A DNA stretch of 64,000 nucleotides from Melampsora larici-populina 98AG31 (taxonomy: Eukaryota; Basidiomycota; Pucciniomycetes; Pucciniales; Melampsoraceae). Made by a program: the position numbers and the translations under genes. The DNA lies in contig NW_006768765.1 in NCBI RefSeq assembly GCF_000204055.1, positions 3,519,885-3,583,884 on the forward strand, written 5' to 3'. Below, piece after piece: positions 54,728 through 64,000 of the stretch. Position 1 is the stretch's first letter. Each line of letters starts with the position of its first letter. The notes under the pieces were generated by a model. That model worked only from the letters and a program-made list of their open reading frames with translations, did no database searches and was not told where the DNA came from.

Positions 54728-55521
54728 TGTTGAGATACAATCAAGACTGTCACAATGAACTGACATGTCGGTATTGTGTTATCTTGAACAGGTGTTATCT
54801 GTGGTGATATGTGTGTGTTAGTTATGTTTCTTTGTTTTGTGATCAATCACTTTGAGAGTGGTTTTCTCCATCTTTTTCCCAACACTCTTGCCGCACATCA
54901 TCACCATTGTGTTTTCATTTCAAGTTGTTGGTCCACTGTTATATGTTATGAATCTGTTTTGTGTTCCTACTCTCTTTCCCATCTTTATGGAAAGAGAGTA
55001 AGTTGTTTCTTGAAATCCTCAATCTACTATCAACACTAATGTAGGGATCTGTTATATTAGAACTTCCGTATAGATCAGATCATTAGCTTTATTAAAGGCT
55101 TCTTTATTATCGTTTCTCATCACATCTTTACCTCCCACAATTTCAGGTACAAGATTTAATTTGTTATTTCACTTTGTCACTTTCTCTAAAAGCTCATCTC
55201 GTTTTTCTTTCTCTTATTCTTTTTCACTCTATTTACTTAGGTTAGTCAAAGGTCTGCATACCTTAGACGTGGAGAGAAGAGTGCTCATATTAGCACTGGT
55301 TTTAACAGGTTAGCTTTGAAATACAATTCCAATCTTTATGGAAAGAGAAACTTCCGTATAGATCAGATCATTATCTTTATTAAAGGCTTCTTTATTATTG
55401 TTTCTCATCATATCTTTACCTCCCACAATTTCAGGTTAGTCGAAGGTCTGCATACCTTAGACGTGGAGAGAAGAGTGCTCATATTAGCACTGGTTTTAAC
55501 AGGTCTTCTTAGCCATTTACA
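54728..55521 (+). mobile_element. Solo LTR inserted in the copia pol
   Basis: 794 bp, TGTTGAGATAC...ATTTACA, with the 5-bp duplication ATGAT (54723-54727 and 55522-55526). Removing it joins EGDD to LVCELLQ in frame. Inside, about 55068-55146 and 55241-55310 recur at 55357-55434 and 55436-55504, so part of the LTR is tandemly duplicated. Confidence 0.85.
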
Positions 55522-55726
55522 ATGATCTGGTATGTGAATTGCTTCAAGCTTTTTACAAATTGAAACAATTGGCAAGAGAATGGAATGAAGATTTTAAATC
55601 AAAATGTTTGAATGCCGACTTTGAACAATCACCTGCTGATGAATGTGTGTATATTAGGAGATGATCCCATGATTTTTATATATTTTACCCCCACATCAAT
55701 GATTTAGCAATCACCAGTAACAATTG

Positions 55727-55893
55727 TGGGATAAAAAGTTAAAACTGGGAGTTTTTTCCCAGTTTCCCAGTTTTTGTTTTTGGCTGTGTTTGGAACTTTC
55801 CCACGTTCTCCCCGTTTCCCAGTTTGCGTTTTTGGCTGTATTTGGGAAACTGGGAAACTGGGAAAAATATCCCAGTTTTAACTTTGTATCCCA
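55727..55893. mobile_element. 167-bp foldback element in the copia pol
   Basis: Ends TGGGATA and TATCCCA, with inverted repeats extending through AAAGTTAAAACTGGGA (one mismatch). The centre repeats GTTTTTGGCTGT and CCCAGTTT words. It interrupts the copia reading between LAITSNN and NINDFKNKIGG. Target duplication unclear. Confidence 0.7.
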
Positions 55894-56216
55894 TAAATAT
55901 CAATGACTTCAAGAACAAAATCGGTGGATTTTGGCCAATGGACAATATGGGGATTTCCACATGTGTAGTAGTCCAGATAGCTCAAGCTGGTCCAAATCAT
56001 TACATATTAGGACAAGAAGCTATGGCAAGATTGTTACTCAAACATTTTGATATGACTGATGCCAAGGCAGCTTCAACCCCTTTTGCAGGCGGCACAAAAC
56101 TTTTGAAATCAACACCGGATGAAGCAAGGTCTTTTAGCTTATTAAATATACCTTATAGGAGCGGAGTAGGCAGTCTTATGTACTTGTCACAGTGTACAAG
56201 GCCTGATATTACATAT

Positions 56217-57603
56217 TGAAACCACTATTTACCGCCCGGGTGGAAAAACCTGACGCCCCCTTTTTTTGAGGTGATACCCGTAGATACCCAAGCAGGACCC
56301 GAAAATCTAGGCTATAAATGGCCCCGACGGGCAGTAGACCGGGCACTTAGTGGGGGCGATATAGCCTGATATAGCCCTCAATTACAATACCGGGCTATTT
56401 ATCACAATTTATCACCTTCACCAGGGGGCAGCATCACAATAATGAACTTGGCTACTTCACCAAACTTGTCCATCCATCTAACTAACCACCGCAAAGCCAA
56501 CCAAACTAATCACCACAAAACCAACCACCAAGCCTCACTACCACAAACGTTCTTGATGTTGAGAACTTTTCCACTCTCAAAACCTCGCGACTCTCAGCTG
56601 TTTGAAAACCCATACAACTCAGACTGTAACCAATGTGTCAACTGTTTTATCTACTGAACAATTCATCTCTTGGATCCCATTCAATCAATATCATGATTTG
56701 TTGCTCTCTCATTTTTTCTTGGATCTTAAGTGCATCTCCTGTTCAGAGAAAGCTTTCAATTTGTGTGACTGCTGTGTCTAATTCACCCAAACCGGTGGCA
56801 ACACGTTCTATTGAATTGGCATGGTCATCCAACGCATCGGCGACTGATTCAAAGACATCAATTGATCCGATTCTCATACAAAACAAATAAACAATTCAGA
56901 TTTAAATGGGATAAGTAATTCTAATCTAGGATGCTAAAGAAGTTGAAGAAAGTGAAAAGAAACAAAATCAAAATGAAAATGAGAAAAGATGATTGGGTTG
57001 TTCACTGTCAACCACTAGCATTTAGTTTCAGTATGATCCTGAAGTCATGACAATCAAATAGCAACTATGACAAGCTCGGATTGATCTTCTCAGCACATGA
57101 ATAATTTGTTTGGAATGGACTGGAGATCAATCTTGATCTTGAAACCTATGGTTCAAACATCTTCTTTCTCGAGGTAGATCCATAACTACCTATTTCCTCA
57201 GTTCTGTGTTCTCCAGCTTTCTCTTGGAACTCTTGGAAAATCCTCAGGTTTTAGTTTGGATTCAACCTATTTGTCAATTTTTGTCTGTCTTGTGTCTTCA
57301 CCACTTATGAATTTTGTTGCTCTTATGAATTTGAATCGTATTCAAGAGAATGCAGCTACTTCTCCTTGATTCCTGATCCGTACGTAGCAGTCTATCAATA
57401 CAATCAAAAAAAATTACACAAATTTGCTATGGAAAAGCGTGTTCAGAAGCATTCTGTGAGAGGAGAGAGATAACGAAAAAAAGATAGAACAATGAAAAGT
57501 TTGGCAAGAAAGAAATACCAGGCAGCAACATGTTTACAGCCCGGGCAGTATCCGGCATGGGGGTGTTGGGTTTTTTCGTTCCGGGCGGTAAATAGTGGTT
57601 TCC
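56217..57603. mobile_element. hAT-like non-autonomous element (1387 bp) in the copia pol
   Basis: Terminal inverted repeats GAAACCACTATTTACCGCCC (first base differs: T left, G right) and an exact 8-bp duplication TTACATAT (56209-56216 and 57604-57611). Removing it restores CTRPDITY/VVGCQSQHLE. No transposase frame was recognised inside. Both subterminal parts are GC-rich, the middle AT-rich. Confidence 0.85.
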
Positions 57604-58294
57604 TTACATATGTGGTGGGTTGTCAATCACAACATCTTGAGAACCTGTCATTGCGACATTGGGAATTATTTAAACATATACTCAGATATTTAAAAGGAAC
57701 TCTAAATTACTGCATACATTACAAGAAACCAGTCTTGTTGCCTCAATAAAATGCTTTACCATCAATCTCAAGTAACAGCGGATTTTCTTTACCTGAACAT
57801 TTTGCTGATTCCAATTGGAAAGGTGATAGAAGCACAGGAAGATTGACTTGGGCTACATTTTTATGTTGTGGGGAGGAGCTATGAGTTGGAGAAGTTGGTT
57901 ACAACAAACGGTTGCTAAATCAGCTACAGAAGCTGAGTTTAGGGCGGCAAATGAAGCTGGAGATGAAATGATATGGTTAGCGAGATTACTTGTGTCAATA
58001 GACTTACCTCAAGGAACTCCTTACTTACTGAATTCAGATAGCTTGAGTGCAATTGATATATCAGCAAATGCAGTAATGCATGGAAGGACAAAAGCAATTG
58101 AAATGCATCATCATTGGTTACAATAAAAGGTGAAGGAAGGTGGTAGTAAATTGGTGTATTGTGCTTCTGAGGACATGTTGGCGGATATCTTGACTAAAAC
58201 TCTTCATACGGGGCCTTTTAACCATTTTAGAGAGCATATTGGTTATAAACAAATTTTTGACTAGAGATATTTTGATTGTGTTGATTGAGGGGGG

Positions 58295-58864
58295 TGTTGA
58301 AGTATTCAATTGACAAAGTTAAAGAGATTAAGACTTACGCTAGATTAAATGAACAATATACATAAGTGATCCAAAAAGAGGTGAAATGCAAAAATCGTTT
58401 TCAAGAAAAGAGGATACATCAGTTGCCAATTGCCCCAATGTGTTAAGATCATTTACTACATATAGTTGTTGTCTCTGAAATCAACCTACTTCTCTTTCCT
58501 CATCTTTGGGAAAGAGAAGTGGGTAATTTTTCTATCAATCTTATTTTCATTTCTTTAGATGTTATTTGTTATTGACATAAGATTCTGTGTGTTGTTTTTA
58601 CAGAGTAGAACAGTCCTCTTATAGACACAAAGTTCAATTATCTTGTATCCAATAACTTATACTAATCAGATCATTGTTACTCTGTACCAACTTATAGGTA
58701 CCAATTGTTATTTCTTTCTATCCCATTAAATCTCTTCTTTCATTATCTGATTGATTCATCTTTGTTATAGTTCAGAGGTCCTTTCTATCAGATTCTTTGT
58801 TTTGAGGTTGTGCTTATCAGAGCAGTAGTGCATACTACCAGATCCTTATTCCAAGACTCCAACA
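58295..58864 (+). repeat. 3' LTR of the copia element
   Basis: Starts TGTTGAAGTATTC directly after the purine tract GAGGGGGG and ends CTCCAACA, about 570 bp. Its style (a GGAAAGAGAAGT hairpin arm and a TCAGATCATT word) resembles the solo LTR at 54728, so the two belong to related families. Confidence 0.7.
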
Positions 58865-59100
58865 TCATTCACAACATCATGTAATATAAAATATTTGGGC
58901 TGATTTCATGATGTATGTGTCAGAAATAATCTAGAAATTCAATCTGACAGGCCATTTTTTTTCAAAAAAAACAGAATCTGAATATTTGGGTCCAGGTAGC
59001 TAGGTTGCCTAATATTAAGTACTTAATTACTTAACTCATATCCAAGTACTCAAGTATGCCCAAGTCAATTTAAGTACACAAAAACCCATTGTTAGTATTA
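58865..59100. other. Spacer
   Basis: Between the copia LTR and the next MITE; repeated AAGTACTTAA-like words, no gene. Confidence 0.4.
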
Positions 59101-59605
59101 GGGCGGTTCAAGAAGAGATCTGCGAGCCACGTGGTTGCCGAGTTGCAATCAGCCTTTTTAGGGTTGCTCAATCCTTAAAAAGCTTGATTGCAAAGTGACG
59201 GATGCTCTAAACTTGTGTTTTACAGCTTTGTAAATTCAGGAACACTGTCCAAACCATTTTTATTTGGCCTTGTTTTCATTTTTGTTTTCTTGTGTTTTTG
59301 TACAGAATTTTTGTTAATAAAAGAGGAAGCCCTCGAGAAAAAAAGGTCCTTTCTTGACCAAATATCATTAGAATCCAGGAACAAAAAAAACAAAGAATGG
59401 AAGGAAACTTTTTTTGGCTCAATTGTCCCTGTCTTTTGAAAATTCAGGGACAGGATTTAAAAAATTTAAGGCCAATTACAAGATTGCAAAACCGTGAACC
59501 ACCTCTAAAGATGGTTCACAACCTTCAAATTTTACTTAAAATTTATGGAGCCTGAACAAAATGTAAATTATAAAAAAGGGCTGTAAAAGCCTTCTTGAAC
59601 CGCCC
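59101..59605. mobile_element. 505-bp MITE with 15-bp inverted repeats
   Basis: Perfect ends GGGCGGTTCAAGAAG / CTTCTTGAACCGCCC, flanked by TATTA on both sides (59096-59100 and 59606-59610). The duplication could be TATTA or simply TA, so the superfamily is open. GGTTCACAACC-like words recur inside. No coding capacity recognised. Confidence 0.75.
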
Positions 59606-62600
59606 TATTAGATACTGGAGAGCTCTAAATTTGAGCCCTGGGCTGGGCTGTGGTTGAGACTAGACTGGTTCCCATTTCATATCTCAATCCATGGGTTCAC
59701 TCTTCATTGAAATTCACAATTGACTATCCAGCCACCCTGTTTAAAGATACTACTGCTATCTACTGGTACTAGGGAAAATGCACAGTGGCTTGCTCCACTA
59801 CCTATATATCTTTCAATCAAATCTCAACTTTCTACCTTGTATGCTGAGTGCCAGCTGTGTTATGTGCTTCAAGATACACATGTCTTGATTACACCTGTGT
59901 CAGGAAGGAAAAAATGCCTTTTATGATTGTTGTAAGATCTGATTCAAACATATTGAGACTCTCAAATTTGTCAACATGCTGTTTAGCTTACGCCACCATA
60001 TCTGTGTGGCTGTTCTCTTGAATGAGCACACACATAATGCATTTGAGGCAGACAGGACGTTTGTGTGCACTTTCCAATGTGCTACTACCATACGAACATG
60101 GGGGTTGGCTGTACCTTTTGGCTTGTTTGTCACAATTGGAAGCTTCCCCTGGGAGCCAAGCCTGGGCACATCTTTATCACTTGAGTGGAACCATGGAAAG
60201 TTTTTCTATCATTATACTAAAAGTTTCCAAAAATCTATCAATCAAGTTCACAACAGCAAGAGAGGATTTCAATGTAGGAACAAGGAGAAAAACAAGTTGA
60301 TGAAATTTTTCAGAGGCTTATGGAGCATAAAGAGACTAGTATATACAAAATATATGAATGTATTCATCGTGTTGTCGTAGGGAAATGAATTGGAGACAAA
60401 AACAAGTACGATTTGACAGCCACGAAGATGAGTGGGTTGGGGGCAACATCAAAAAGATAGGTTGATCTACGCAAATTAGGCGCAACAGCTAATCGCCATA
60501 TGAAATTTTCACTCTAAAAAATTAAAACTTGATTACAATTGTAAAATATTAGGCCACCATGGTAGCTATTAGGTATTTTGTGCGGGTTAGTGCGCAAGAG
60601 ACGACATATGCATAATATAAATTGTGGAATATAGGTGCATTTCTTGTGTGTTCGTTCTTCACAGCGAAAAAGGCGGGTGTAGGAGTTTCGTAAGAAACGA
60701 TGGACTATGCAAAATCTTGACCAACGAGGCCGCCGACAAGGGACGACATTTGTGTTCAAGCTTTAGGCCAACAATTGGTGGTGTGTCGGTTCAAGGCCTC
60801 CCAGCTGGTGAAGGACTTTAATTTGCTGAGGTACGAACGTCAGGGTAGTAAGTAAGGATGGTCATGGATCGAAAGAGAAAACGGAAATGCTAACCAGAAT
60901 GGGCACGTCTGCGGAAGAAATTTTACGAGGCCGATATCAGCTATACTTCTGAGTAAAAAAGGGCGTAATAGGTAACATACCCAATGTACGGTGCCGCTAG
61001 CTGACTTGGCTCGATTGACCAGCCGGATCATTGGGCTGAGTGCTGAATTTTCAGTGTTGTGCGATTGGTGACACCTTTAGCAGCGCGAGATGAGTATGTG
61101 TTAGTACGTTGCGTAGCATAGGGAAGCAGAAAGAAGTCATATAATGACGATTGCGTGAAAGGTGTGGAGGGTATCATAGTGGATCTGGAATAAAAGAGCT
61201 ATAGTCTGTGTCGCAGGGAGCTTGATACCCGCCGGCGACAAGTGTGCAATGATGACTATAAAGCCGCACGGAGTTGAGCCAGGATGGCTCAGCGGATAGA
61301 CATTTCGATGTCAACGGGATGATCTGTGGAGCTCTGATATGTACAGCGGTCAAACACCCGAGTGAAGAAGCTTGTCTAACTTTGAGTATGTCAGAGCAGG
61401 GGTTGAGATTGTCCGACGCGGTCGACGACAAGTCGGAAAGACGAGAACCGCTTTCACTGACTACTCTTCTGAGAAAACCGAAGAGGGCCATGATTCGTTC
61501 TGAGAGGTGAGATTAAAAAGTGAAGCAATAACATCCTGAAACGTACATTGTGAGCTCAATTAGAGACCAAAAGACGTTGAAGGCGATGTTGAAAGGCGAA
61601 TTGAAGCCGAGCGGGTTGAGTCAAGCAAGAATTGATGGAGATTGCACGCGAAAAATAAGGATGAGGAATCTATATGTAGATATATATATATGTCGATAGC
61701 AATCTGCCAACACGGAGATGAGTATTGATAACAGCGGGACCTGAAGCCTGTGCTTTGTTCCTTATTATAGAGATTATGTAAAGGTCAGGCCTGGCACAGC
61801 GTCGAATAATTAATGGATGAAATTCTAAATCCGCCTGTGGAACGAAAGCACTGGATGATTTCAGCACGGCCTCAGAGCAAAAGGGCAGTGCGACGGTGGT
61901 TTTCTCACGCAGAAAGACTGTACGATCCGAAACAGACTGTCGAACAGGACGAGGGGGGTGGGCTATGTTACAGCCAGGCCGAGGTCTACTTTTATACCAT
62001 CAATCAGCGCTAGGTCCGTGTTTCTTTCCACCCGCTTGTCTCGCTCATCGAACAAGAAAGGGGCCAATCATAAACACGAAGCATTGCTCACGCTAGGTCA
62101 GGCCTGTAGACCGGCGTATACTCCCACCGCGTGAAAAAAAGTAGATGGAGGAGAAACAAGGGGACCACTAAAGATCGAGACACTCACCAGCCAGTCTCGT
62201 CAAGGTCTCAGCCAGTTGACAGGGTGAGAGAGACGCATGGGACGACCGGTGACAAAGCTGTAAATACAGTACAGAGTTGCTTTCAGATCCGCCAGGACTG
62301 GCCATGCTGTCTAAGCATATGCTTTCTCATAACTCCTCTGTCTCCTTAGTTGGCGGAAGAGTGTAACACAATAAACTTGTTTATCTTGGCCCCCAGAATA
62401 TCAGATCGAATGGTTGACTGGATGCCATCGGTTTAGGTCAGGAACCCAGATGAGCCAGATGCCCAAGCAGTGTTTCGTCTTATCCGTGTAGGTCAAAGCC
62501 TGATATTAGTTTAGCAAATACTTCCGTTTTAAGCTCTCGTTACTACACCGTGCTTATACGAAATAGCTCGCGAGCATTCGCTAGTCTAGTCGCCGATTTC

Positions 62601-62909
62601 TCGAAAACTCCCTCCAGGTATGCCCCCAGCCCTTTCCTAAGAGAGCGCGATCGATCGATCGATACTCTGTCGCGTAAGATTCGCCGCTGCTTTTTGTGGC
62701 ACACAAAGTGTAATACGATGGTCTGTGTATGATGTAAATACTTATTCCAGCTCATAGAAAGACAAGAAGGTTATCTTGAATCAGCCAGTCCTACAATCTC
62801 GTTTGTCCATAAGGCAATGGGGTCCGGCGTGTAAATATGCATTGGTAGCATCTTTGTAATTGCAATCAGAAGCTGCGACCATGAAATCTGCTTTCTCTTA
62901 AGCTTAACA
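59606..62909. other. Long stretch without a recognised gene
   Basis: Frames of about 100-130 codons occur on both strands (plus 59976-60380; minus 61491-61174, starting MALFGFLRRVVSESGSRLSD) but none shows a family motif. On the minus strand around 61010-60650 several splice-like sites join short host-like pieces (MIRLVNRAKSASGTVHW, IKVLHQLGGLEPTHHQ), so a small spliced gene is possible but unresolved. A GATC-type repeat (CGATCGATCGATCGAT) lies near 62650. Confidence 0.25.
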
Positions 62910-62957
62910 TAAGCCCCTCTTCCGACGCGGCCACGTCCGCTCTCGAAGAGGGGCTTA
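62910..62957. repeat. Strong hairpin
   Basis: Perfect 13-bp stem TAAGCCCCTCTTC / GAAGAGGGGCTTA with a 22-base GC-rich loop. It could be a short MITE relic or a terminator-like structure; no context decides. Confidence 0.5.
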
Positions 62958-63344
62958 GGGCATACACCCCGAGCTTGGCCTGAGACCAGCAGGAATTTCG
63001 AGCACTTTTGCTTGAAATCCCTTTGTGAGGGCTTTAAACATCGTAAAAGGTTGCATGAAATTCAGGAGTGCCTCTGCTGAGCCTTCTACACAAGCACGTG
63101 TCACTTCCAGCACCACTTCCCTTGAGTGAAGTCGCTCCAAGGAGCTCTTGTAAATGTGGGCCTCACTACGACTTAATATGTCAGACCCGCGTTGCAAGAA
63201 AATTTCATCTAATTCGAGTTTCAAAACTTTTGAGCATCCTAACATAAAATTAAGTACCCACAAATGCGCGCCTAATTGCGCATGGTGCGTGGCCGCCGCT
63301 CGGTCGCCCATCCCACGCAAAGCTGAGCTAGAAATGGTCTGCAT
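62955..63344 (-). CDS. Hypothetical protein, doubtful
   Basis: 129 codons, starting MQTISSSALRGMGDRAAATH and ending GLRPSSGCMP. Composition is acceptable but no motif is known, and the opposite strand is also open for part of it. No promoter or intron evidence. Confidence 0.2.
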   Translation of the reverse strand: MQTISSSALRGMGDRAAATHHAQLGAHLWVLNFMLGCSKVLKLELDEIFLQRGSDILSRSEAHIYKSSLERLHSREVVLEVTRACVEGSAEALLNFMQPFTMFKALTKGFQAKVLEIPAGLRPSSGCMP

Positions 63345-63524
63345 GAAAATTTTTGATCATTAGGTTTCCAGTGAGAATCCGAAGAAATGCCTGAACAGGT
63401 GTGATCAATGAGTGTGCAAGCAATTTTTTAAAGTTGCAGTCATTTAACTTTATTTAGCCATTTCCCAACCTTTGATCATCCCCACACAAACTTTGATCAT
63501 CTCAACACCAAAGCCTGGATAAAC

Positions 63525-63911
63525 ATGAAGCAAAGAGAGTGCAGTATTCAGTCTCGGCCTTACATAACCCGCATGACAGTCTCAATATGTCAAACTCTAG
63601 AGGACCACAAACCACGAATATATCCAAAGGAGTTTGTGCATGCTTTTTTGTCCGCAAACGACCCTGTGCTAAATGTGAAGCGTCGTCTTTGGGCAAACAA
63701 AGGATCAAAGTCAACATTGGACATTGTCCGCGATATCAAGGACCTACTCAATTCCTCGGGTGCCAATGGCAGAATGATTTGGAGGCAATTCATCCTGGAC
63801 GAGGTAACTACAGTTTGGGTTAATAAACACTGCATTTATATGCTGACAAATTGGAACACACGTACGGAAGGCTCAATTCTATGTGGATTCCGAGAACCTA
63901 CCTGTGGGTGA
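63525..63911 (+). CDS. Unrecognised ORF near the right edge
   Basis: Contains IYPKEFVHAFLSANDPVLNV, KRRLWANKGSKSTLDIVRD and GRMIWRQFILDEVTTVWVN, which reads like genuine protein. Further coding-like text (ADAISLNFFEEDW) runs to the window end in another frame after about 63911, suggesting an intron or frameshift. The style resembles multicopy mobile-element proteins of rusts, but I cannot name it. The gene is cut by the window edge. Confidence 0.35.
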   Translation: MKQRECSIQSRPYITRMTVSICQTLEDHKPRIYPKEFVHAFLSANDPVLNVKRRLWANKGSKSTLDIVRDIKDLLNSSGANGRMIWRQFILDEVTTVWVNKHCIYMLTNWNTRTEGSILCGFREPTCG

Positions 63912-64000
63912 TATCCTGGTGGTTCGTTCTACAAGGCAGATGCCATTTCCCTAAATTTTTTTGAGGAAGATTGGATTCACGTCTGCTTCACCTTGCCACT

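Larger units (their letters stand above)
54270..58263 (+). pseudogene. Ty1/copia retrotransposon pol, interrupted by three insertions
   Basis: RT begins near 54320 ([43 protein letters not shown]) and continues after a solo LTR with CELLQALYKLKQLAREWNED. The catalytic YVDD box reads YPHINDLAITSN, so an Asp is lost. Further on come AKAASTPFAGGTKLL and GSLMYLSQCTRPDITY, then (after a 1.4-kb insertion) WELFKHILRYLKGTLNY and RNase H (SWLQQTVAKSATEAEFRAA, SLSAIDISANAVMHGRTK, DMLADILTKTL). Several stops are present. Gag, protease and integrase are not seen, so the 5' part is missing. The 3' LTR follows at 58295. Confidence 0.88.

Noticed and set aside
61280..61350. tRNA-like segment (GGCTCAGCGGATAGAC)
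   Set aside because: Resembles a D-arm by chance, but no acceptor stem, anticodon arm or T-loop could be drawn. No tRNA or rRNA gene was recognised in the window.

Overview
The window looks like nuclear DNA of a basidiomycete, most likely a rust fungus (Pucciniales, Melampsora- or Puccinia-like). Host genes are rich in short GT-AG introns, the base composition is moderately AT-rich, and more than half of the window is mobile DNA: Ty3/gypsy chromoviruses, Ty1/copia, hAT, Tc1/mariner-like and many small inverted-repeat elements. It also holds a TET/JBP-like oxygenase gene of the kind expanded in basidiomycete genomes. The genus is inferred, not proven. Two runs of N (11449-12384 and 51156-51255) are assembly gaps.

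Left flank, 1-9.8 kb. This part carries host genes: the mitochondrial 2-oxoisovalerate dehydrogenase beta subunit (minus, cut by the left edge), a small protein with a tandem Zn2Cys6-like cysteine array (minus), and an intact three-exon YeeE/YedE-type sulfur-compound transporter (plus). Next come small inverted-repeat elements, a decayed Tc1/mariner-like transposase and a broken unrecognised gene.

Centre, 10.08-27.27 kb. This is one retrotransposon nested in another. The outer minus-strand gypsy element has two 947-bp LTRs and the target duplication TGGAT. Its pol is split at 13484/19487 by a complete plus-strand chromovirus with 153-bp LTRs and the target duplication TACCA. Both LTR pairs look identical by eye, so both insertions are young. 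The inner element has intact gag and pol and appears to use Tf1-like self-priming. The outer element carries an extra multi-exon, intron-containing reading frame (ORF1) between its 5' LTR and gag-pol.

27.3-43.2 kb. A Pho80/PCL-like cyclin gene (four exons, 885 aa) is intact. After it come an AT-rich stretch, a hAT-type MITE, a chromovirus fragment, a five-exon mobile-element-like gene with two nonsense codons, a CACTA-like MITE and a TET/JBP-like gene with a single in-frame TGA.

43.2-47.2 kb. The first four exons of allantoicase are followed by nothing recognisable. Exons 3-4 also occur as a perfect inverted copy just upstream, forming a 270-bp inverted repeat around exons 1-2. A complete cytochrome P450 gene follows.

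48-64 kb. This is a transposon graveyard: a second CACTA-like MITE, a hAT transposase pseudogene, and a Ty1/copia element interrupted by a solo LTR, a foldback element and a 1.4-kb hAT-like element. A 505-bp MITE follows, then sequence with no recognisable gene and a possible unrecognised ORF running towards the right edge. Most premature stops in the mobile genes are TGA where CGA would be expected, which fits C-to-T decay at CpG.
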